DNA from: an uncultured Ruminococcus sp.
GTDB taxonomy: Bacteria > Bacillota_A > Clostridia > RUG12999
Direction of reading: 5' to 3'
Assembly (NCBI GenBank): GCA_902783995.1
Contig: CACZTG010000023.1
Location: 1 to 8,688, forward strand
Length of the DNA stretch: 8,688 nt
Part shown: in pieces, positions 1 through 5,004 of the stretch
Layout of the letters: the number at the start of each line of letters is the position of its first letter
Numbering within the stretch: position 1 is the first letter of the stretch
Program-made: the position numbers and the translations under genes
Notes under the pieces: generated by a model
The model's database searches: none
Told to the model about the DNA's origin: nothing
Seen by the model: the letters and a program-made list of their open reading frames with translations, nothing else

Positions 1-25
1 AGGTCTTGCCTTTTTTTCTGTGATC

Positions 26-54
26 ATTATACATCTATTTGCTGCGTTTGTCAA
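26..54 (-). promoter_or_regulatory. Consensus sigma-A promoter firing leftward out of the window
   Basis: Read on the minus strand, TTGACA (54-49) and TATAAT (31-26) are both exact consensus hexamers separated by exactly 17 bp. Transcription would start near position 19 and run off the left edge, so the gene it serves is not visible. It is divergent from the RNA promoter at 161-189. The perfect hexamers and spacing make chance unlikely, but no transcript or reading frame inside the window confirms it. Confidence 0.7.
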
Positions 55-160
55 CAGAAAATGGGAAAAGTTTTACGATTTGCACTTGTCAGAAAAAATC
101 TATCCTTGAAAAACTGCGTATTCTCAAACTCCGGCAGCAACAGAAATTCAATAAAACATA
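55..160. other. Intergenic region without recognised gene
   Basis: This AT-rich stretch lies between the leftward promoter and the first RNA promoter. No convincing reading frame, RNA gene or further copy of the downstream RNA repeat was seen. It probably serves as the divergent control region; the A/T-rich part just before 161 could act as an UP element for the RNA promoter, which is an inference from composition only. Confidence 0.5.
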
Positions 161-189
161 TTGTAAAATTTATAAATTAGTGTTATAAT
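161..189 (+). promoter_or_regulatory. Sigma-A promoter of tandem RNA copy 1
   Basis: TTGTAA (161-166), a 17-bp spacer and an exact TATAAT (184-189). The expected start, seven bases after the -10 element, is G196. This is precisely the first base of the GCUAC strand of the closing helix of RNA copy 1. The same promoter, with the same hexamers and the same start offset, precedes copy 2. Confidence 0.85.
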
Positions 190-195
190 ATAGTT

Positions 196-421
196 GCTAC
201 AACTTTTAACGTTGCCGAGCAATAGGCAACACATATTTCATAAAATAGTCATTTAGGGGGTACGCTATATGCAAAAAGCGTACACTCTTGTTTCATCATA
301 CCCCTATGTGATATTTTATTTGGTGTTATGGTTAAAAAGTGTGTAGCAACCTTTTGAAACAGAGTCCCTGCGTTTTTTGGTGCGCGGTTTCTCTTGAAAA
401 AGGGGGCTGCGCACTTTTTTT
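196..421 (+). ncRNA. Structured RNA, tandem copy 1 (about 226 nt, class not identified)
   Basis: Likely an independent transcript: promoter at 161-189, predicted start at 196, intrinsic terminator ending at 421. Visible fold: closing helix P1 pairs 196-210 with 331-347 (two small bulges). P2 is a hairpin, 211-216 with 225-230. Arm P3 pairs 240-246 with 313-319, P4 pairs 254-259 with 301-306, and P5 pairs TACGCT 261-266 with AGCGTA 277-282. The single-stranded segment 284-294 (ACUCUUGUUUC) can pair with GAAACAGAGU 356-365 outside P1, making a long-range pseudoknot. Copy 2 has the same topology, with pairing-preserving base changes. No translated frame is conserved between copies. It could be a stand-alone regulatory RNA or the aptamer part of a riboswitch-like leader. 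I do not recognise the family; raiA, 6S and Clostridiales-1 RNAs are the classes I would compare first. Confidence 0.8.
380..421 (+). terminator. Intrinsic terminator of RNA copy 1
   Basis: GTGCGC (380-385) pairs with GCGCAC (409-414). The stem extends inward through a GU-rich helix closed by a GAAA-type loop, and seven T residues follow (415-421). All 42 bases are identical to the terminator of copy 2. The 3' strand (406-414) can alternatively pair with GTGTGTAGC of the P1 helix (339-347), which would disrupt the terminator. Confidence 0.88.
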
Positions 422-452
422 AGGTATTTATTTAAAAATTTATTAAAATATA

Positions 453-481
453 TTGTAAAATTCATAAATTGATGATATAAT
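453..481 (+). promoter_or_regulatory. Sigma-A promoter of tandem RNA copy 2
   Basis: TTGTAA (453-458), a 17-bp spacer and TATAAT (476-481), with the expected start at G488, again the first base of the closing helix. The upstream stretch 422-452 is almost pure A/T with short A and T tracts, which resembles an UP element. This is the only clear promoter upstream of the SLOG gene at 730. Confidence 0.85.
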
Positions 482-487
482 ATATAT

Positions 488-716
488 GCTACAACTTTTA
501 ACCGCTGCCGGGTAACGGCAGCCTGATAATGAATAAATTGTTGAAAGGGATATACAGGCTTCTTGTAAAAAGCGTAAACTCCTGTTTCTTTGTATATCCT
601 TATTTTTACGTTTATTCATACGGATAGTTAAAAGTGTGTAGCAACCTTTTGAAACGGAGTCACTGCGTTTTTTGGTGCGCGGTTTCTCTTGAAAAAGGGG
701 GCTGCGCACTTTTTTT
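488..716 (+). ncRNA. Structured RNA, tandem copy 2 (about 229 nt), leader of the SLOG gene
   Basis: This is a paralogue of the RNA at 196-421 with the same order of elements. P1 pairs 488-502 with 627-642. P2 pairs GCTGCCG 504-510 with CGGCAGC 516-522. P3 pairs 529-537 with 611-619 (nine perfect pairs). P4 pairs 548-556 with 591-599. P5 pairs GCTT 558-561 with AAGC 570-573. The strand ACUCCUGUUUC 578-588 can pair with GAAACGGAGU 651-660 as a pseudoknot. The arm helices differ strongly in sequence from copy 1 but keep pairing, while the segment 567-588 and the 3' region 634-716 are nearly identical. The terminator directly abuts the Shine-Dalgarno of the next gene, so this copy may be both a transcript in its own right and a cis-acting leader. 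Confidence 0.8.
675..716 (+). terminator. Intrinsic terminator of RNA copy 2, abutting the SLOG ribosome site
   Basis: GTGCGC (675-680) pairs with GCGCAC (704-709) around a GU-rich inner stem, followed by seven T residues (710-716). The Shine-Dalgarno AAGGAG starts at the very next base (717). Full termination here would silence the SLOG gene, so expression needs readthrough or antitermination. A competing pairing of 634-642 with 701-709 (nine pairs, two of them G-U) is visible. Confidence 0.88.
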
Positions 717-722
717 AAGGAG
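717..722 (+). promoter_or_regulatory. Shine-Dalgarno AAGGAG that sets the SLOG start
   Basis: AAGGAG lies immediately after the T-tract of the terminator. Two in-frame ATG codons follow, at 724 and 730. The first is only one base from the site, too close for normal initiation; the second has a seven-base spacer and is taken as the start. Confidence 0.8.
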
Positions 723-729
723 TATGAAT

Positions 730-1263
730 ATGAGATGTGAAATCAACCGGCATACCTGCTGCTTTTTCGGTCACAGAAAAATAAACAAAGCGGAAAGCCT
801 GCGAAAAGAGCTGTACAAGGTAGTTGAGGATTTAATTACAAACAAAAATGTAAGTGTATTTCTTTTCGGAAGCAAAAGTGAATTTAATTCGCTTTGTCTT
901 GAAGTTGTTACGGAGTTAAAAAAAATTTATCCTCATATAAAAAGAGTTTATGTCCGCGCGGCTTTTGAGGATATAGATACAGGCTATGAAAAATATCTTT
1001 CGGAAAGCTATGAGCAAACATATTTTCCCGAAAAAATAAGAGGCGCCGGAAAAGCGGCTTATGTGGAAAGAAATTACGAAATGATTGATAAAAGCGAATA
1101 CTGCGTGGTTTATTACGACGAAAATTACAAACCGCCGAGAAGAAGAAACAGCAAGAGCGATTTGACGGATTATCAGCCGAAAAGCGGTACAAAAATCGCG
1201 TATGATTACGCGGTTAAAAAAGGGCTGATTATAATAAATGTAAAAGGGACAGGCGCGCCGTAA
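730..1263 (+). CDS. SLOG-domain protein (DUF1273/YpsA-like)
   Basis: A 177-residue protein with the layout of small Firmicutes SLOG (Rossmann-like nucleotide-binding) proteins. It has an N-terminal TCCFFGHR block (residues 9-16), in the family usually close to CCFTGHR. A strand ends in FLFGS (44-48), YVERNYEMID lies at 111-120, a hydrophobic strand CVVYY at 125-129, and the C-terminal block KSGTKIAYDYAVKKG at 151-165. SLOG proteins as a superfamily are thought to bind nucleotide-derived ligands, but the role of this subgroup is not established, so no reaction is assigned. The frame is open further upstream through the RNA terminator (to about 634), but the Shine-Dalgarno at 717-722 supports the start at 730. 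Its only visible promoter is that of RNA copy 2. It ends 27 bp from the convergent MATE gene, and no terminator hairpin is evident in that gap. Confidence 0.85.
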   Translation: MRCEINRHTCCFFGHRKINKAESLRKELYKVVEDLITNKNVSVFLFGSKSEFNSLCLEVVTELKKIYPHIKRVYVRAAFEDIDTGYEKYLSESYEQTYFPEKIRGAGKAAYVERNYEMIDKSEYCVVYYDENYKPPRRRNSKSDLTDYQPKSGTKIAYDYAVKKGLIIINVKGTGAP

Positions 1264-1290
1264 TCGCAAATTGCCGAAAAACAGGAGGTT

Positions 1291-2646
1291 TTACACCCGC
1301 GGATTCTGCATGCGGATAAAATGCGCGTAAAGTATGCTTTGCAGGGCTATACAAACCATCCAGGACGCCGGCCACGAAGCGTACAGCAGAAACAGGCTTC
1401 TCACATGGGGAAAAACAAAAAGCACATACACCATTCTGAGACCGCATACGGAAAAAAGAGAAACGAGCATAGGCTCTACCGATTTTCCCATACCGCGCAT
1501 TGTGCCGACGATAACGTCCATTACGCCGCAAAGAAAATATGTTGGAAGTATAATACCGTTTCGGTACGCCGCGCAGCCGATAACCTCAGTATCGGAGTTA
1601 TATATGGCGGCGAGATTATGGCGGAAAGCGAAAAACAGCATACCAAGCCCCAAGCCGGTAACGGAAACGCATATTATGTTCAGAATGAGACCGGTATTAA
1701 GGCGGCGGATGTTTCTCGCGCCGTGGTTTTGTCCCGAATATGTCGTGGCTTCAAGATAAAAAGCGTTCATTGCCACATAAATAAAGCCTTCTAAGCTCAT
1801 TCCGACAGAATTGCCCGCAACAACGTCCGAGCCGAAGGTGTTTACAGCGGATTGAATAAGCATATTTGAAAGTGAAAACACGGTGGAATTAACGCCGGAA
1901 GGCAAGCCGATTTTTGCTATGTTTAACAGGCTGTTTTTATGTATATGAAGCTCTTTTATTTTAAAAGGAGGCATTTCGTCAAGCCTTGCGAGCACCGTCA
2001 GAATAAGAAACGCCGATATGTACTGTGAAATTATTGTTGCCGCGGCAACTCCCGCAACGTTCATATTAAGCTTTATAACAAAAAACAAATTAAGAATTAC
2101 ATTTACAATGCCCGAAACGCTGAGTATATAAAGCGGACGCTTTGTATCGCCGACCGAGCGGGCTATCGCGGCACCGAAATTATAAAGCACATTCGCGGGC
2201 ATACCCCAAAAAATAATTTTCATATATCTTACGGAATATTCGATTATGTCATCGGGCGTACCCATTAAGCGAAGAACGGGAGAAGCGATAAGCTGACCTG
2301 AAAAAGCAAGAAAAACGCCTATAATTAAGCTTAAGAAAACGGAAGTATGCATAATATGCGAAAAACCTTCGGAATCCTTTGAACCGAAAAAACGTGAAGC
2401 CATTACATTCGCGCCGACGGAAAGCCCCAGAAACAGGTTGAGAATTAATGAGTTAAAGGTACCTGTAGCTCCGACGGCGGCGAGAAAGGTTTTTCCCGCG
2501 TATCTTCCAACAATTACCGTATCGGCAGCGTTATAAAAAAGCTGCAGAATACCCGAAAAAATAAGCGGAAGCGTAAACAAAAGAATTTTCGGTAGAATTT
2601 TACCTTCCGTAAAGTTTATTTCGTGACTCTTTTTCATTGTTATCAT
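1291..2646 (-). CDS. MATE family efflux transporter
   Basis: A 451-residue polytopic inner-membrane protein of normal MATE length. MATE transporters export cationic drugs and metabolites using a Na+ or H+ gradient. The first repeat shows the family block LPLIFSGILQLFYNAAD followed by TVIVGR (residues 26-48). The second repeat opens at GLPSGVNS (247-254) followed by a long hydrophobic helix, the expected internal duplication. About twelve hydrophobic segments can be discerned. The start at 2646 overlaps the tadA stop in an ATGA, suggesting translational coupling. An alternative ATG three codons in (2637) is possible, because the Shine-Dalgarno AAAGG is only two bases from the first ATG. Which substrate it exports cannot be told from sequence. 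Confidence 0.92.
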   Translation of the reverse strand: MITMKKSHEINFTEGKILPKILLFTLPLIFSGILQLFYNAADTVIVGRYAGKTFLAAVGATGTFNSLILNLFLGLSVGANVMASRFFGSKDSEGFSHIMHTSVFLSLIIGVFLAFSGQLIASPVLRLMGTPDDIIEYSVRYMKIIFWGMPANVLYNFGAAIARSVGDTKRPLYILSVSGIVNVILNLFFVIKLNMNVAGVAAATIISQYISAFLILTVLARLDEMPPFKIKELHIHKNSLLNIAKIGLPSGVNSTVFSLSNMLIQSAVNTFGSDVVAGNSVGMSLEGFIYVAMNAFYLEATTYSGQNHGARNIRRLNTGLILNIICVSVTGLGLGMLFFAFRHNLAAIYNSDTEVIGCAAYRNGIILPTYFLCGVMDVIVGTMRGMGKSVEPMLVSLFSVCGLRMVYVLFVFPHVRSLFLLYASWPASWMVCIALQSILYAHFIRMQNPRV

Positions 2647-3098
2647 ATCCTTTCGCGTTTACATTCAAAGAAATCACTTATTAATTTTTTACAGTCATTT
2701 TCAAGGACTCCGCCCGTAAAAAGGACATTATGGTTATATTTAAAATCGTAAAACAAATTAAAAACAGAGCCGACCGCTCCGAATTTCGGCTCGTAGGCAC
2801 CGAAAATACATTTTTTGAGCTTTGCCTGCAAAACCGCGCCGGCGCACATGGGGCAGGGCTCAAGTGTAACATATAAGGCGCAGTCGTCAAGACGCCATTT
2901 TCCGAGTTTTTTGCAGGCGGCGTCAATCGCCGCAATTTCGGCGTGCATAAGCGCGTTTTTTTCGGTTTCGCGAAGGTTGTGCGCAGAGGACACAATTTCA
3001 TTGCCGCATACAATAACAGCTCCTACGGGAATTTCACCGAGGAGTTTTGCTTTTTCCGCTTCCGCTATTGCTTTTTTCATAAAAAAAATATCGTCCAT
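2643..3098 (-). CDS. tadA: tRNA-specific adenosine deaminase TadA
   Basis: A 151-residue cytidine/deoxycytidylate-deaminase-fold enzyme that converts adenosine 34 (wobble position) of tRNA-Arg(ACG) to inosine. Zinc and catalytic motifs are complete: HAEIAAI at residues 52-58 (H52 zinc ligand, E54 proton shuttle) and PCPMCAGA at 81-88 (C82 and C85 zinc ligands). Length and motif spacing match bacterial TadA. The start at 3098 has an AGAGG Shine-Dalgarno eight bases upstream. It is the first gene of a two-gene unit with the MATE transporter, sharing a 4-nt overlap. The pairing with an exporter has no obvious biochemical logic and is probably simple co-transcription. Confidence 0.95.
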   Translation of the reverse strand: MDDIFFMKKAIAEAEKAKLLGEIPVGAVIVCGNEIVSSAHNLRETEKNALMHAEIAAIDAACKKLGKWRLDDCALYVTLEPCPMCAGAVLQAKLKKCIFGAYEPKFGAVGSVFNLFYDFKYNHNVLFTGGVLENDCKKLISDFFECKRERI

Positions 3099-3116
3099 AT
3101 TTATGACCTCTTTTTA

Positions 3117-3145
3117 ATTATAATACAAATATAAAATTATTGCAA
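3117..3145 (-). promoter_or_regulatory. Possible sigma-A promoter of tadA-MATE operon
   Basis: On the minus strand, TTGCAA (3145-3140), a 17-bp spacer and an exact TATAAT (3122-3117). It lies after the terminator at 3177-3213, as expected for a new transcription unit. The predicted start near 3110 would clip the Shine-Dalgarno of tadA (3111-3107), so either the real start lies slightly upstream or another promoter is used. Confidence 0.5.
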
Positions 3146-3176
3146 GCGCAAAAGTACAGTTTATTTACTTTTTTGT

Positions 3177-3213
3177 AAAAAAAAATTCCGAAACAGCGTC
3201 TGCCGTTCCGGAA
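3177..3213 (-). terminator. Strong intrinsic terminator after the ABC ATPase gene
   Basis: On the minus strand, 3213-3202 pairs with 3197-3186 to form a 12-bp stem (two G-U pairs) with a 4-base loop AGAC. A run of nine U follows (3185-3177). It begins about 15 bases after the ABC stop codon and separates that gene from tadA-MATE. Confidence 0.93.
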
Positions 3214-3228
3214 ATTGTGAAATAATAT

Positions 3229-3948
3229 TTACATTAGGACCGTGCTGCTTACGGGAGCGTTTGAAAACGAATATGAAGGCATATGAACGGACGGACTGTC
3301 TGAAATTATTTTCCCTTTGTCAAGAATAACCACTCTGTCACTGAATTTTGAAACGCTGTCAAGGTCGCGCCAGGCGGTCATAACGGTTTTTCCGAGAGAT
3401 TTAAGCATAAGAATTACACTCATTATTTTATATTTTTCTTCGCCGTTTAAAAAGGAAGCAGGCTCATCAAGAAGTATTATATCGCTGCCCTGCACCATAG
3501 CGGAAGCTATATATACAAGCCGTTTCTGGTATTCGGTAAGATTCATAAGCGGTACGGCAAAAATGGGTTTCAGATTAAGAAGCTGCGCGGTTTCCTCGAC
3601 AATTGCCATATCCGCTTCCGAAATGGGCTTTCCGAAATTCACATAAGGAATCCGGCTGTATATCAGAAAGTCGCGCACGGGAACAAGCGACGCCGCGTGC
3701 ACCTGCGGAACATAGGCGATTTTTCCGAAAAGTTCTTTTCTTGAAAATTCGGTAATCGGGGCCTCGTCAATAAAAACACTGCCGCAAATGGGATAAAGAA
3801 GTCCCGCCGCGGTTTTTAAAAGTGTGGATTTTCCGCAGCCGCAGCCTCCGAGAACAGTAAGGCTCTCGCCGTTTTCGAGCCGGAGATTCACATTATTTAT
3901 ATAACTTTTCATCCTGTATCCGCTGCTTATTTTTTCAAGCCGCAACAT
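3229..3948 (-). CDS. Orphan ABC-transporter ATPase with degenerate motifs
   Basis: A 239-residue ABC ATP-binding subunit most like the iron-siderophore/cobalamin importer class (FecE/BtuD type). Walker A is intact (GGCGCGKST, residues 34-42), as are the Q-loop glutamine (Q82) and Walker B with its catalytic glutamate (ILLDEP, D161 and E162). The signature expected as LSGGQ reads LTEYQ (137-141). The switch histidine expected in a SHDL context is replaced: the segment reads AWRDL (192-196), with arginine at the usual histidine position. The D-loop is SFLN (165-168). These changes would be expected to weaken or alter ATP hydrolysis. The frame is uninterrupted and has a good Shine-Dalgarno (AAGGGTGG), so it is not an obvious pseudogene. 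No permease or binding-protein gene lies in the window. Substrate unknown. Confidence 0.85.
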   Translation of the reverse strand: MLRLEKISSGYRMKSYINNVNLRLENGESLTVLGGCGCGKSTLLKTAAGLLYPICGSVFIDEAPITEFSRKELFGKIAYVPQVHAASLVPVRDFLIYSRIPYVNFGKPISEADMAIVEETAQLLNLKPIFAVPLMNLTEYQKRLVYIASAMVQGSDIILLDEPASFLNGEEKYKIMSVILMLKSLGKTVMTAWRDLDSVSKFSDRVVILDKGKIISDSPSVHMPSYSFSNAPVSSTVLM

Positions 3949-4015
3949 AATAAAAAACCACCCTTCTCTTTTTTGTTTTTATTATTGACACCGTATTTTT
4001 GTTTTATACTTTTTG

Positions 4016-4044
4016 TTGACATTTTTGCGCAGTTGAGATATAAT
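4016..4044 (+). promoter_or_regulatory. Consensus sigma-A promoter of the fruK-like operon
   Basis: TTGACA (4016-4021), a 17-bp spacer and TATAAT (4039-4044), all exact consensus. The start would fall near 4051, giving a leader of about 32 nt before the ATG at 4083. The spacer begins with TTTTTGCGC, which is also found in the htpX promoter. Confidence 0.88.
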
Positions 4045-4082
4045 ATATAATTGTAAAATATTGTTTTAATGATGTGATTGAT

Positions 4083-4997
4083 ATGATATATACGTTAACG
4101 CTTAATCCTTCACTTGATTACAGACTGCAAACAAAAAATCTGCGTCTGCGCACGGTAAACAGAAGCGCGGGCGAAAGCTTCCGTGCCGGCGGAAAAGGCA
4201 TAAATGTTTCCGGAATGCTTTCCTTGCTTGGCGCCGAAACGGTATCAATGGGTTTTGCCGGCGGTTTTGCCGGAAATGAAATATTAAGGCTGTTAAAAGC
4301 TGACGGTGTTGAGGCTGATTTTGTCGGGATTAAGGGAAATTCAAGAATAAATGTTAAAATAAATGATGAAGGCGATACCGAAATAAACGCTTCCGGACCG
4401 GAAATATCGGCCGATGAGCTCGGAAAGTTGTTTGAGAAGCTTGAAAAAATAAAACCGGGCGATACTCTTGTTATGGCGGGAAATCCGCATAAAGGCGCAA
4501 GAAATAATATTTACGCGGAAACAGGGGAAAAATTAAGCGGTGTAAGAATTGTTGTTGACACAACGGGAGAGAGGCTTTTAAACACGCTTAAGCTAAAACC
4601 GTTTTTAATAAAACCGAACAGGGAGGAGCTTGAGGAGCTTTTCGGCGAAAAAGATTGTACGCAAAACCGGCTTTATGATTTAGCGAAAGAGCTTAAAAAA
4701 GCAGGCGCCGATAATGTGCTTGTTTCAATGGGAAAAGACGGAGCTTTTCTTGTTGCGGAAAGCGGTAAGGTTTACTGTGCCGAAGCGCCGGAATTAAAGC
4801 CGGTTTATACCGTTGGTTCGGGTGATTGCGCAGTTGCGGGCTTTATATACGGCTTTGATAAAAGCGGTAACGCTGCCGAGGCGCTTAAATGGGCGGTTGC
4901 CTGCGGGAGCGCGAATGCTGCGGCAGAAGGGTTTCCGACAAAAGAATCGGTGAATAATTTTATAAATTTGATAAATATTAGAGAAACAGGAGATTAA
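4083..4997 (+). CDS. fruK: PfkB-family sugar-phosphate kinase, probable 1-phosphofructokinase
   Basis: A 304-residue ribokinase-fold kinase. FruK phosphorylates fructose-1-phosphate to fructose-1,6-bisphosphate with ATP; tagatose-6-phosphate kinase (LacC) is the close alternative. The N-terminal MIYTLTLNPSLDY is typical of the FruK/LacC branch. GGKGINVS (residues 36-43) is PfkB signature 1, KPNREELEELFG (177-188) is the usual linker block, and GSGDCAVAGF (245-254) is signature 2 with catalytic base D248. The residue after it is Cys where Ser is usual. The frame is open from a GTG at 4074, but those bases (GTGAT, 4074-4078) look like part of an extended Shine-Dalgarno for the ATG at 4083, which also fits family N-termini. 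It is the first gene of an operon with the two genes downstream (7-bp gap to the next). No PTS transporter is visible, so the substrate remains uncertain. Confidence 0.85.
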   Translation: MIYTLTLNPSLDYRLQTKNLRLRTVNRSAGESFRAGGKGINVSGMLSLLGAETVSMGFAGGFAGNEILRLLKADGVEADFVGIKGNSRINVKINDEGDTEINASGPEISADELGKLFEKLEKIKPGDTLVMAGNPHKGARNNIYAETGEKLSGVRIVVDTTGERLLNTLKLKPFLIKPNREELEELFGEKDCTQNRLYDLAKELKKAGADNVLVSMGKDGAFLVAESGKVYCAEAPELKPVYTVGSGDCAVAGFIYGFDKSGNAAEALKWAVACGSANAAAEGFPTKESVNNFINLINIRETGD

Positions 4998-5004
4998 AGC
5001 TATT

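Larger units (their letters stand above)
161..716 (+). repeat. Imperfect direct duplication of promoter-RNA-terminator unit
   Basis: Unit 1 spans 161-421 and unit 2 spans 453-716, with a 31-bp AT-rich spacer. Similarity is uneven. The last 83 bases (339-421 against 634-716) differ at only two positions. The promoters share both hexamers and most of the spacer. The hairpin arms in the middle have diverged beyond simple alignment apart from a 22-base island (273-294 against 567-588, two differences). This pattern fits an old duplication under structural constraint, possibly with gene conversion at the 3' ends. Confidence 0.85.

Noticed and set aside
269..346. Short hydrophobic frame of about 25 codons inside RNA copy 1 (a possible leader peptide)
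   Set aside because: The homologous frame in copy 2 has a stop codon before the conserved GCG codon and no start, so the peptide is not conserved. There is also no Shine-Dalgarno in front of the ATG.
443..709. Minus-strand open frame across RNA copy 2
   Set aside because: It lies antisense to a structured RNA with its own promoter and terminator, and the protein has no recognisable domain.
196..716. 6S RNA or T-box identity for the tandem RNAs
   Set aside because: 6S RNA is one long rod with a central bubble; here there is a branched core with a separate P2 hairpin and a pseudoknot to the 3' tail. I see no T-box (AGGGTGGNACCGCG-like) sequence, and the downstream gene is not an aminoacyl-tRNA synthetase or an amino-acid gene. 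A model search should confirm this.
161..716. CRISPR array or insertion-sequence ends as the cause of the repeats
   Set aside because: There are only two long, diverged units with promoters and terminators. There are no short identical repeats with unique spacers, no terminal inverted repeats and no transposase.
634..729. Upstream extension of the SLOG reading frame to 634
   Set aside because: It would run through the RNA closing helix, pseudoknot strand and terminator, starts at a GTG without a Shine-Dalgarno, and its extra residues do not resemble the family. The AAGGAG at 717-722 supports the start at 730.
1229..1794. Open frames overlapping the 3' part of the MATE gene on both strands
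   Set aside because: They are shadows of the MATE coding sequence, with no domain similarity and no ribosome-binding site of their own.
3985..4010. A second promoter upstream of the fruK-like gene (TTGACA 3985-3990, TATACT 4005-4010)
   Set aside because: The spacer is only 14 bp, too short for sigma-A. The promoter at 4016-4044 is perfect and better placed.
4074..4082. GTG start for the PfkB-family kinase at 4074
   Set aside because: The ATG at 4083 gives the N-terminus typical of FruK proteins, and the GTGAT at 4074-4078 fits an extended Shine-Dalgarno.
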